Origin: an uncultured Lysobacteraceae bacterium | Lineage (GTDB): Bacteria > Pseudomonadota > Gammaproteobacteria > Xanthomonadales > Xanthomonadaceae | Assembly: GCA_946482565.1 (NCBI GenBank) | Contig: CAMLSB010000022.1 | Coordinates: forward strand, 1-19,833 | Length of the DNA: 19,833 bases | Reading direction: 5' to 3' | Shown: positions 1 through 6,155 of the stretch, piece by piece | Position numbering within the stretch: position 1 is the stretch's first letter | Layout: each line of letters begins with the position of its first letter | The notes under the pieces: model-generated | What the model saw: only the letters and a program-made list of their open reading frames with translations | What the model was told of the DNA's origin: nothing | The model's database searches: none | Made by a program: the position numbers and the translations under genes

Positions 1-1
1 G

Positions 2-94
2 GCGGACGAGCTGGCCGACGCGCTGCGGCGCGCCGGCGATGCGCTGGGCCGGCAGGCGCAGGTCGCGCCCGTGATCGCGCGGCTGGAGTCGTAG
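2..94 (+). CDS. 3' end of an unidentified protein (partial)
   Basis: An open frame runs from the window edge to a TAG stop and gives a 30-residue tail rich in Ala, Leu, Arg and Asp with an amphipathic helical look (ADELADALRRAG at its beginning). The composition and codon use match real genes of this window, but the fragment is too short to assign to a family. The stop codon lies in the GTAG end of the adjacent palindromic repeat. The gene converges with sodB. It could be a chance open frame in GC-rich DNA, although the position of its stop at the repeat edge argues for a real gene end. Confidence 0.4.
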   Translation, partial: ADELADALRRAGDALGRQAQVAPVIARLES

Positions 95-147
95 AGCCGA
101 CCCATGGTCGGCTCCTTGGGGGTCAGCCGACCATGGGTCGGCTCTAC
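91..147. repeat. Paired GTAG-type REP palindrome between convergent genes
   Basis: Two perfectly complementary 23-nt arms (91-113 and 125-147) face each other across an 11-nt spacer. Each arm begins, read from outside, with GTAG and then holds its own palindrome, AGCCGACC-CAT-GGTCGGCT. Each arm is therefore a small hairpin, and the pair can also fold as one long hairpin. This architecture matches the GTAG-ended REP elements (SMAG type) known from Stenotrophomonas and other Xanthomonadaceae, which occur singly or as inverted dimers and are mobilised in trans by RAYT transposases. Located between two converging stop codons, it probably also acts as a bidirectional mRNA 3' end. The arms are seen directly; assignment to the SMAG class is from memory of that family. 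Confidence 0.85.
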
Positions 148-722
148 CGCAGGTTCGAGGTGACGAAGTCCCAGTTCACCAGGTTCCAGAACGCCTCGAC
201 GTACTTCGGCCGCGCGTTGCGGTAGTCGATGTAGTAGGCGTGCTCCCACACGTCGCAGGTCAGCAGCGCGGTGTCCTCGCCGGTCAGCGGCGTCGCCGCG
301 TTCGGCGTGCTCACCAGCGCCAGCGAACCGTCCGGGCGCTGCACCAGCCAGGCCCAGCCCGAGCCGAAGGTCTTGGCGGCGAGGTCGCTGAACTGTTCCT
401 TGAACTTGTCGAAGCCGCCGAAGGCCTTGGCGATCGCGTCGCCGGCCTTGCCGGACGGCTCGCCGCCACCGTTCGGCGACAGGCAGTTCCAGTAGAACGT
501 GTGGTTCCACACCTGCGCGGCGTTGTTGAACATCGCGCCCTGCGCCTTGCGCACGATCTGCTCGAGTGGCATCGCCTCGAATTCGGTGCCCGCGATCATC
601 TTGTTGAGGTTGTCCACGTAGGCCTTGTGGTGCTTGCCGTAGTGGTAATCGATGGTCTCGCCGGAGATGTGCGGCTCGAGGGCGGCGCGATCGTAGGGCA
701 GGGCGGGGAGTTCGATGGCCAT
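144..722 (-). CDS. sodB: Superoxide dismutase [Fe]
   Basis: This cytoplasmic iron superoxide dismutase converts superoxide to oxygen and hydrogen peroxide. The 192-residue product is close to the ~193 of E. coli SodB and starts [10 protein letters not shown]. The four metal ligands are in the expected places: His27 (in YHYGKHH), His74 (in QVWNHTFYW), Asp157 and His161 (in [11 protein letters not shown]). Gln70 in the second-sphere position and the [14 protein letters not shown] context indicate the Fe rather than the Mn subtype. The ATG was chosen because AAGGAG sits 6 nt upstream on the minus strand (729-734); a much longer in-frame extension crosses grxD and has no such support. The TAG stop is supplied by the GTAG end of the REP dimer. 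The gene is transcribed divergently from grxD. Confidence 0.97.
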   Translation of the reverse strand: MAIELPALPYDRAALEPHISGETIDYHYGKHHKAYVDNLNKMIAGTEFEAMPLEQIVRKAQGAMFNNAAQVWNHTFYWNCLSPNGGGEPSGKAGDAIAKAFGGFDKFKEQFSDLAAKTFGSGWAWLVQRPDGSLALVSTPNAATPLTGEDTALLTCDVWEHAYYIDYRNARPKYVEAFWNLVNWDFVTSNLR

Positions 723-828
723 GGCTGGCTCCTTGGCGAGGGGGAGGGGCTTACAATGGCCGGATTCTACCCCCACGCCCGTCGCCGCCCCGAAAAGGCG
801 GCGCGGCGGCCTCCCAGGGAGTCGTGAC
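723..828. promoter_or_regulatory. Divergent sodB / grxD promoter region
   Basis: This 106-bp gap separates the two divergent starts. On the minus strand TAGAAT (764-769) is a good -10 candidate for sodB, giving a leader of roughly 35 nt that contains the AAGGAG ribosome site. On the plus strand TACAAT (752-757) is a -10 candidate for grxD with a leader of about 65 nt. Neither has a convincing -35 at standard spacing, so activator dependence is possible. The two -10 boxes are only 6 bp apart, so the promoters would occlude one another and not both fire at once. I see no clear Fur or OxyR operator. The start points are inference. Confidence 0.45.
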
Positions 829-1164
829 ATGCAGGTATCCGAACGCATCCAGGCCGAGATCGAAGGCCATCCCGTCGTGCTTTTCATGAAGGGCACGCCG
901 CAGTTCCCGATGTGCGGTTTCTCCAGCCGCACCGTGCAGGCGCTGAAGCAGGCCGGCGCGAGCGGGTTCCACACGATCAACGTGCTCGAGGAGCCGGAGA
1001 TCCGCGCCAACCTGCCGCGCTATTCGAACTGGCCGACGTTCCCGCAGCTCTTCATCAACGGCGAGCTGATCGGCGGCTGCGACATCACGCTCGAGCTGTT
1101 CGAGTCGGGCGAACTGGCGCGCATGCTGAAGGAAGTGCAGTTGGCGGAGACGCAGAAGGCGTGA
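829..1164 (+). CDS. grxD: Monothiol glutaredoxin, CGFS type (Grx4 family)
   Basis: This 111-residue cytoplasmic protein has the CGFS motif at residues 29-32, preceded by [10 protein letters not shown], the hallmark of class II monothiol glutaredoxins. These bind a [2Fe-2S] cluster as a glutathione-bridged dimer, often with BolA, and hand clusters to iron-sulfur proteins. The cis-Pro region (WPTFPQLFI) and the GGCDI glutathione-binding segment are both present. The ATG follows AGGGAG about 7 nt upstream. The open frame extends further upstream into the sodB start, but nothing there looks like coding sequence. Its TGA overlaps the GTG of the next gene (GTGA), so translation is probably coupled to the dehydrogenase-like protein. 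The divergent neighbour sodB fits a shared link to iron and oxidative stress. Confidence 0.96.
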   Translation: MQVSERIQAEIEGHPVVLFMKGTPQFPMCGFSSRTVQALKQAGASGFHTINVLEEPEIRANLPRYSNWPTFPQLFINGELIGGCDITLELFESGELARMLKEVQLAETQKA

Positions 1165-1958
1165 GCGCGGCCGCGCCGGGACAAGCTGTCCCCCCGCTGC
1201 CCGACGGCGCGCTCGCCGGGCGCGTGGTGCTGGTCGCGGGCGCGCATGGCGGCCTCGGCAGCGCCGCGTCGTTGGCTTGTGCCCGCGCGGGCGCGACCGT
1301 CGTGCTGCTCGGCCGCAAGGTGCCCAAGCTCAACCGGCTCTACGACGCGCTCGCCGCCGAAGGCCCGGAGCCGCTGCTGTATCCGCTCGACCTCGAGGGC
1401 GCCGCACCGGACGATTACGCCGAGCTCGCGACCCGCATCGAAACCGAACTTGGCCGCCTCGACGGCCTGTTGCACTGCGCCGCCGAATTCCGCGGCCTGA
1501 CGCCGCTCGCGCACACCGATCCGGCCGATTTCGCGCGCGCGCTGCACATCGGCCTGACCGCGCGCTGGTGGCTCACGCAGGCCTGCCTGCCGTTGCTGGC
1601 GAAATCGAAGGGCGCGTCGGTGGTCTTCGCCATCGACGACCTCGCGCTGGCCGGCAAGGCGTTCTGGGGCGGCTACGGCATCGCCCAGCACGGGCTGGCG
1701 ACACTGATCGGCATGCTCCAGGCCGAACTCGGCGCGGACGGCCCGCGCATCAGCGGCCTGCAGCCCGGCCCGATGCGCACGACGCTGCGCGGCCGTGCGT
1801 TCGTCGCCGACCAGGACCACGACGCGCGCGACCCGTCGGCCTATGCCGCCGCCTGCGTCGAACTGCTGTCGCCCGCCGGCGAGGCGTACCGGGGTCGGAT
1901 CTTCGCCGCCGCCACCGCCGTCTCCCGTCTCCCGTCTCCCGTCTCCCCGCTCCAGTGA
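1161..1958 (+). CDS. YciK-like short-chain dehydrogenase family protein, probably catalytically altered
   Basis: The 265-residue product starts at a GTG that overlaps the grxD stop. It has the Rossmann beginning GRVVLVAGAHGGLG (a variant of TGxxxGxG) and, over its length, resembles E. coli YciK: ATVVLLGRK, the LDGLLH segment, LTQACLPLL, then WGGY and the C-terminal PGPMRT loop. The catalytic set is unusual. Tyr172 is kept, but the lysine four residues on is Gln176, the expected Ser position reads Asp159-Asp160, the NNAG-type motif reads HCAAE, and the structural Asn is replaced. It may therefore bind a dinucleotide without normal oxidoreductase activity. The last codons consist of a 7-bp tandem repeat encoding a Ser/Pro/Leu-rich tail, and the TGA overlaps the next start. 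Confidence 0.85.
   Translation: MSAAAPGQAVPPLPDGALAGRVVLVAGAHGGLGSAASLACARAGATVVLLGRKVPKLNRLYDALAAEGPEPLLYPLDLEGAAPDDYAELATRIETELGRLDGLLHCAAEFRGLTPLAHTDPADFARALHIGLTARWWLTQACLPLLAKSKGASVVFAIDDLALAGKAFWGGYGIAQHGLATLIGMLQAELGADGPRISGLQPGPMRTTLRGRAFVADQDHDARDPSAYAAACVELLSPAGEAYRGRIFAAATAVSRLPSPVSPLQ
1920..1947 (+). repeat. Four tandem copies of heptamer GTCTCCC
   Basis: Four exact head-to-tail copies of GTCTCCC occupy the end of the dehydrogenase-like gene, 7 nt before the GTG start of the next gene. The unit length is not a multiple of three, so any gain or loss of a copy shifts the reading frame. The repeat number and position are seen directly; slippage is inference. Confidence 0.9.
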
Positions 1959-2560
1959 CGATCGCCTCCGCCGCGCTGCTGCTGTTCCTGATCCTGGATC
2001 CGCTCGGGAACATCCCGGTGTTCCTGAGCCTGCTGCGCGGCATGCCGGCGCACCGCCAGCGCTTCGTGCTGGTGCGCGAGATGCTGATCGCGCTGGCCGT
2101 GCTGATGCTGTTCCTGCACTTCGGCCGCTACGCGCTCGAGGTGATGCACCTGCGCCAGGAGTCGGTATCCATCGCCGGCGGCATCGTGCTGTTCCTGATC
2201 GGCCTGCGGATGATCTTCCCGCCGCCGGAAGGCCTGCTCGGCGAACTGCCCGGCGGCGAGCCCTTCATCGTGCCGATGGCCATTCCGCTGGTGGCCGGGC
2301 CATCGGGCATGGCGGCCGTGATGCTGATGGGCAGCCAGGAGCCGGACCGGATGGGCGCCTGGAGCCTGGCCTTGTTCATCGCCTGGGTCGCGACCGCCGC
2401 CATCCTGTTCTCGGCGACCTACCTGTACAAGATCCTCGGCGCCCGGGTCCTGACCGCGCTCGAGCGGCTGATGGGCATGGTGATCGTGGCCATTTCGGTG
2501 CAGATGCTGCTCGACGGGCTCGCGGTTTACCTGCGCCTGGGGCAGGCCGGGGCGGCGTAA
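1955..2560 (+). CDS. yhgN: YhgN/MarC-family integral membrane protein
   Basis: This 201-residue, very hydrophobic protein of the MarC family (NAAT/UPF0056) belongs to the inner membrane and has about six predicted membrane segments. Near the N-terminus it carries LILDPLGNIPVFLSL. The middle has SIAGGIVLFLIGLRMIF, then GEPFIVPMAIPLVAGP, and near the end LERLMGMV and QMLLDGL, all closely similar to E. coli YhgN. The transported substrate of this family is not established; the old link of MarC to multiple antibiotic resistance has been withdrawn. The start is a GTG in a GTGA overlap with the preceding gene, and no Shine-Dalgarno sequence is visible before it, so it probably depends on coupled translation. 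It is the last gene of the grxD operon. Confidence 0.92.
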   Translation: MTIASAALLLFLILDPLGNIPVFLSLLRGMPAHRQRFVLVREMLIALAVLMLFLHFGRYALEVMHLRQESVSIAGGIVLFLIGLRMIFPPPEGLLGELPGGEPFIVPMAIPLVAGPSGMAAVMLMGSQEPDRMGAWSLALFIAWVATAAILFSATYLYKILGARVLTALERLMGMVIVAISVQMLLDGLAVYLRLGQAGAA

Positions 2561-2818
2561 CCGGTTACACGCGCAAGCCGCGCGAGTGCGGCTGCAAGGG
2601 GCCCTTCCGGGCAGGTCCGGACCGTCTTTTTCCTGTCATGCGCCGCCGGTAGCGTGTTAAACTCACGTTAACCCGCGAAGCCCCCGAGCACGGGTTGGGG
2701 ATTTCCAGAAAAACGACCGCCGTCGAGGCAGCGTTCACGACGGTTGGCGCCGCTATTCCAAGTCACGCATTCCGCCCATGTATTCCGTCCACGCTCACTG
2801 CATTTCGAGGATCACGAG
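2561..2818 (+). promoter_or_regulatory. Intergenic leader of the TonB-dependent receptor gene
   Basis: This 258-bp stretch separates marC/yhgN from the receptor gene. Near its left end a short GCCC/GGGC hairpin and, ~20 nt later, TTTTT could form a weak terminator. TAAACT (2658-2663) is a possible -10 lying in GTTAAACTCACGTTAAC, where GTTAA recurs 11 bp apart (2656 and 2667) and could be a regulator site; no good -35 accompanies it. A CCCG/CGGG hairpin follows at about 2683-2694 in the likely leader. The long gap suggests an independently controlled transcript. All regulatory calls here are tentative. Confidence 0.3.
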
Positions 2819-5800
2819 ATGACTCATCGCAATCGCGTCCGGCTGTCCAAGCTGTCGCTGGCCCTTGTCGCGGCGCTCGCCGCCGCCCCTGTGTTCGCGC
2901 AGAGCACGTCCTCCGGTGTCAGCGGCACCATCGTCGGCACGAACGGGCAGCCGGTCGCCGGCGCTGAAATCACCATCACGCACACCGAATCCGGCACCGT
3001 GAGCCGCACGACGACCGATGCGAACGGCAACTACACCGCGCGCGGCCTGCGCGTCGGCGGCCCGTACACCATCACGGTCAACAAGGCCGGCGAAGGCGCG
3101 ACCAGCCGCGAGAACGTCTACCTGCAGCTGAACCAGGTCGCCGACATCGATGCCACCCTCAATGCCGACGTGTCCACCCTGGGCAGCGTGCAGGTGGTGG
3201 GCAGCACCGACAACACCTTCAGCTCCGACAACCGCGGCGTCGGTACGTCGATCAGTGGCCGCGAGCTTGAAATCGCGCCGTCCGGCAACCGCTCGATCGA
3301 CGACATCGCGCGCCTCGATCCGCGCATCACGGTGACCGACCAGGCCACCGGCTCGATCTCCGTTTCGGGCATGAACAATCGCTACAACGACATCTCCGTC
3401 GACGGCATGTCCCAGGGCGACCCCTTCGGCCTGAACGCCAACGGCATGCCGTACACCGGCAGCCCGATCTCGGTCGACACCATCGCCGCCTACGACATCA
3501 AGGTGTCGGACTTCGACGTCTCCGTCGACGCCGTCGGCGCCAGCATCAACGCCGTCACCAAGTCGGGCACCAACGAGTTCCATGGTTCGGTGTACTACGC
3601 GCGCAAGGACGCCAACTGGGTCGGCTCGCGCGACGGCGACGATTACACTGCGTTCGGCCAGGACAACACCGCCGGCTTCACGCTCGGCGGCCCGATCCTG
3701 AAGGACCGCCTGTTCTTCTTCGCTTCCTACGAGAAGCAGAAGATCAGCGACTTCGGTGGCAGCACCGGCGGCGGCGACGGCCTGAGCAACGGCAACGTCA
3801 CCCAGGCGGAAGTCGATCAGGCGATCAGCATCGCCGAGGGCCTTGGCCTGCAGCCCGGCACCCAGGGCCTGTCCGGCAGCGACCTCACGAACAAGCGCTA
3901 CCTCGCCAAGATCGACTGGAACATCAGCGACAGCCAGCGCGCCAGCCTGACCTACCAGCGCACGGAGGAAGCCCGTCCCGTGCCGTACGACCAGGCCTCC
4001 AACGCCGTCGTCCTCAGCAGCCGCTGGTACAACAACAGCAACATCACGAAGAACGCCAGCTTCCAGCTGTTCAGCGACTGGACCGCCAACTTCAGCACCG
4101 AAGCCAAGATCAGCGTGCAGAAGTTCCACCAGGAGAACGGCAACGCGGTCGACCAGCCGACGATCAACATCTGGTCGGCGAACGGCGGCCAGATCCGCAT
4201 GGGCGAAGACCGCAACCGCCACGAGAACCGGATCAATACCGACAAGGTCACGGCCTCGATCTTCGGCACCCTGTATGCGGGCGACCACGTGATCAAGGGC
4301 GGCTTCGACTACATGAAGAACGACGTGCTGAACCTGTACGGCCGCGACCTGCACGGTGTGTACGAGTTCGGCAGCAGCGCCGACAGCAACGCCGGCAACT
4401 CCGGCCTCGACGACTTCGCGGCGGGCGACTACAACCGTTACGACGTGCGCGCCCCGCTGCCCGGCTATACCGTCGAAGACACCGCCGCCGCGATCGTCTT
4501 CAGCCAGGTCAGCCCGTTCATCCAGGACACCTGGCAGGCCAGCGACAACCTGTCGATCCAGTACGGCGTGCGCGTCAACATCCCGAAGGCCGAGAAGGCC
4601 CCGCCGCGGAACCCGGCGTTCGAAACCGCGTTCGGCTTCCCGAACGACTACAAGCTGGGCTCGAAGAACAAGGTGGTCCTGCCGCGGGTGTCGTTCAACT
4701 ACACGTTCGACACCGAGCTCGCGTCGCAGCTGCGCGGCGGCATCGGTGCGTTCCAGAGCATCCCGCCGTTCGTGTGGCTGGCCAACCCGTACCAGAACAA
4801 CGGTGTCGCGGCCGGCTCCTACACGTCCTTCGACCCGACCAACTATCCGTTCAGCACCGATCCGTACGACCAGCCGTTCCCGACCAGCGTGGCCGCCACG
4901 CGGGCGCAGATGGATTCGATCGACCCGGACTTCAAGCTGCCGACCGTGTGGAAGGTCAGCCTGGGCTACGACCACGCACTGCCGTGGATGGGCCTGGTGG
5001 GCACCGCCGAGATCCAGCACATCCGCGCCAGGGACGCCGCTTTCTACCAGGCCCTCAACATCGGCAAGCTGAATCCGGAAACCGGCCTGTACGACGCGCC
5101 CACCGGCACGCTGGCCGATGGCCGCAACAGCTACTGGTGCACGCTCGGCAACAACTCGTCCTCCAACAAGAACTGCGGCGCGAACCCCGGCTTCACCACC
5201 AACTCGACGATGCTCGGCAACACCGACAAGGGTGCCTCCACGTCGCTGACCCTGTCGCTGAAGAAGCCGCTGTCCAACGACTGGTACGGCAACGTGAGCT
5301 ACACCCTCAACAAGTCGACCGAAGTGGGCTCGGACGGCAGTTCGCAGGCGTGGTCGAGCTACCAGTTCGTCTCGCGCGTGAATCCGAACGAGGAAGTCGC
5401 CAGTACCGCCACCCGCCAGATCCGCAGCTCGCTGAAGCTGTCGATGGGCTGGGAGCACGCGTTCTTCGGCGACTACAAGACCAGCGTCACGGCCTACTAC
5501 AACGGCCATGACGGCCTGCCGTACACCTGGAACATCAACGGCGACCCGAATGGCGACGGCATCTTCCAGGATCCGGCGTACATCCCGCTGCGCGACGACC
5601 CGAAGGTCAGCTACGGCACTGCCACCGCGGCCCAGATCGCGGCCTTCCAGGACTTCATCGACAGCGACCTGTACCTGTCCACGCACCGCGGCACGATCGC
5701 CGGTCGCAACGAAGCGCACCTGCCGTGGATCAACCAGCTGGACATGGGCTTCCAGCAGGAGATCCCGGGCCTGTTCAAGGGCAACAAGGGCATCATCCGC

Positions 5801-6049
5801 CTCGACGTCTACAACTTCCTCAACCTGCTCAACAGCGACTGGGGCGACACCAACCAGATCGGCGGCTTCGACACGCGCTACCTGGCGGGCCTGAAGAGCG
5901 TCAACGCGAACGGCACGTACGTCTACAACCTCGGCACCCCCACGGCGCCGTCGTGGCAGAACGTCACTCCGTACGACTTCTACGCTTCCCAGCCTTCGCG
6001 CCCGGTTTCGCGCTGGTCGTTGCTGGTGACGCTGCGCTACGAGTTCTGA
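2819..6049 (+). CDS. Oar-like TonB-dependent outer-membrane receptor
   Basis: The product is a 1076-residue outer-membrane beta-barrel. A signal peptide with an RNRVR start and a long Ala/Leu core ends at VFA|Q (cleavage after residue 27). Residues ~33-115 form a carboxypeptidase-regulatory-like (transthyretin-type) domain, as in Myxococcus Oar. A TonB-box-like stretch TLGSVQVVG (120-128) follows, then a plug domain (~135-260) with VSGMNNRYNDISVDGM and the ASINAVTKSGTNEFHG exit, then the barrel to a C-terminal ...LRYEF, the terminal aromatic signature for Bam insertion. Such proteins are abundant in Xanthomonadaceae and are thought to take up oligosaccharides, peptides or metal complexes; the ligand cannot be read from sequence. 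The ATG was chosen because a signal peptide follows and GAGG precedes it by 8 nt. It is monocistronic, with its own terminator. Confidence 0.94.
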   Translation: MTHRNRVRLSKLSLALVAALAAAPVFAQSTSSGVSGTIVGTNGQPVAGAEITITHTESGTVSRTTTDANGNYTARGLRVGGPYTITVNKAGEGATSRENVYLQLNQVADIDATLNADVSTLGSVQVVGSTDNTFSSDNRGVGTSISGRELEIAPSGNRSIDDIARLDPRITVTDQATGSISVSGMNNRYNDISVDGMSQGDPFGLNANGMPYTGSPISVDTIAAYDIKVSDFDVSVDAVGASINAVTKSGTNEFHGSVYYARKDANWVGSRDGDDYTAFGQDNTAGFTLGGPILKDRLFFFASYEKQKISDFGGSTGGGDGLSNGNVTQAEVDQAISIAEGLGLQPGTQGLSGSDLTNKRYLAKIDWNISDSQRASLTYQRTEEARPVPYDQASNAVVLSSRWYNNSNITKNASFQLFSDWTANFSTEAKISVQKFHQENGNAVDQPTINIWSANGGQIRMGEDRNRHENRINTDKVTASIFGTLYAGDHVIKGGFDYMKNDVLNLYGRDLHGVYEFGSSADSNAGNSGLDDFAAGDYNRYDVRAPLPGYTVEDTAAAIVFSQVSPFIQDTWQASDNLSIQYGVRVNIPKAEKAPPRNPAFETAFGFPNDYKLGSKNKVVLPRVSFNYTFDTELASQLRGGIGAFQSIPPFVWLANPYQNNGVAAGSYTSFDPTNYPFSTDPYDQPFPTSVAATRAQMDSIDPDFKLPTVWKVSLGYDHALPWMGLVGTAEIQHIRARDAAFYQALNIGKLNPETGLYDAPTGTLADGRNSYWCTLGNNSSSNKNCGANPGFTTNSTMLGNTDKGASTSLTLSLKKPLSNDWYGNVSYTLNKSTEVGSDGSSQAWSSYQFVSRVNPNEEVASTATRQIRSSLKLSMGWEHAFFGDYKTSVTAYYNGHDGLPYTWNINGDPNGDGIFQDPAYIPLRDDPKVSYGTATAAQIAAFQDFIDSDLYLSTHRGTIAGRNEAHLPWINQLDMGFQQEIPGLFKGNKGIIRLDVYNFLNLLNSDWGDTNQIGGFDTRYLAGLKSVNANGTYVYNLGTPTAPSWQNVTPYDFYASQPSRPVSRWSLLVTLRYEF

Positions 6050-6074
6050 CCCGACGCGACATCGAAACGAAAGG

Positions 6075-6104
6075 CGGCCCGGAGCGATCCGGGCCGTTTT
6101 TTTT
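6075..6104 (+). terminator. Rho-independent terminator of the receptor gene
   Basis: A perfect 8-bp GC stem, CGGCCCGG and CCGGGCCG, with a 6-nt loop is followed at once by eight T residues. It starts 25 nt after the receptor stop codon, so it should be efficient. Confidence 0.95.
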
Positions 6105-6140
6105 GCCCATGCGGCCTGCGGCGGGCAAGGGCCGGTGGAG

Positions 6141-6146
6141 TAGACT
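6141..6146 (+). promoter_or_regulatory. ppnN: Possible -10 box of ppnN
   Basis: TAGACT lies 9 nt before the ppnN ATG, just after the receptor terminator. If used, the transcript would begin within a few nucleotides of the ATG, giving an almost leaderless mRNA; this fits the lack of a Shine-Dalgarno sequence directly before the start. There is no recognisable -35, so confidence is low. Confidence 0.3.
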
Positions 6147-6155
6147 CACCCGCCT

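Noticed and set aside
723..1010. N-terminal extension of the superoxide dismutase frame into grxD
   Set aside because: The conserved SodB start [10 protein letters not shown] has its own AAGGAG ribosome site at 729-734, and the extension is antisense to grxD coding sequence.
2600..2635. Possible terminator after yhgN
   Set aside because: The GCCC/GGGC stem is only 4 bp and is separated from the TTTTT run by about 15 nt, so it does not meet the usual geometry.
2795..5719. A very long minus-strand open frame opposite the TonB-dependent receptor gene
   Set aside because: Its product is a low-complexity Val/Ala/Arg/Asp/Gly string with no domain or signal peptide, as expected for a GC-rich antisense shadow; the plus strand has a complete receptor.
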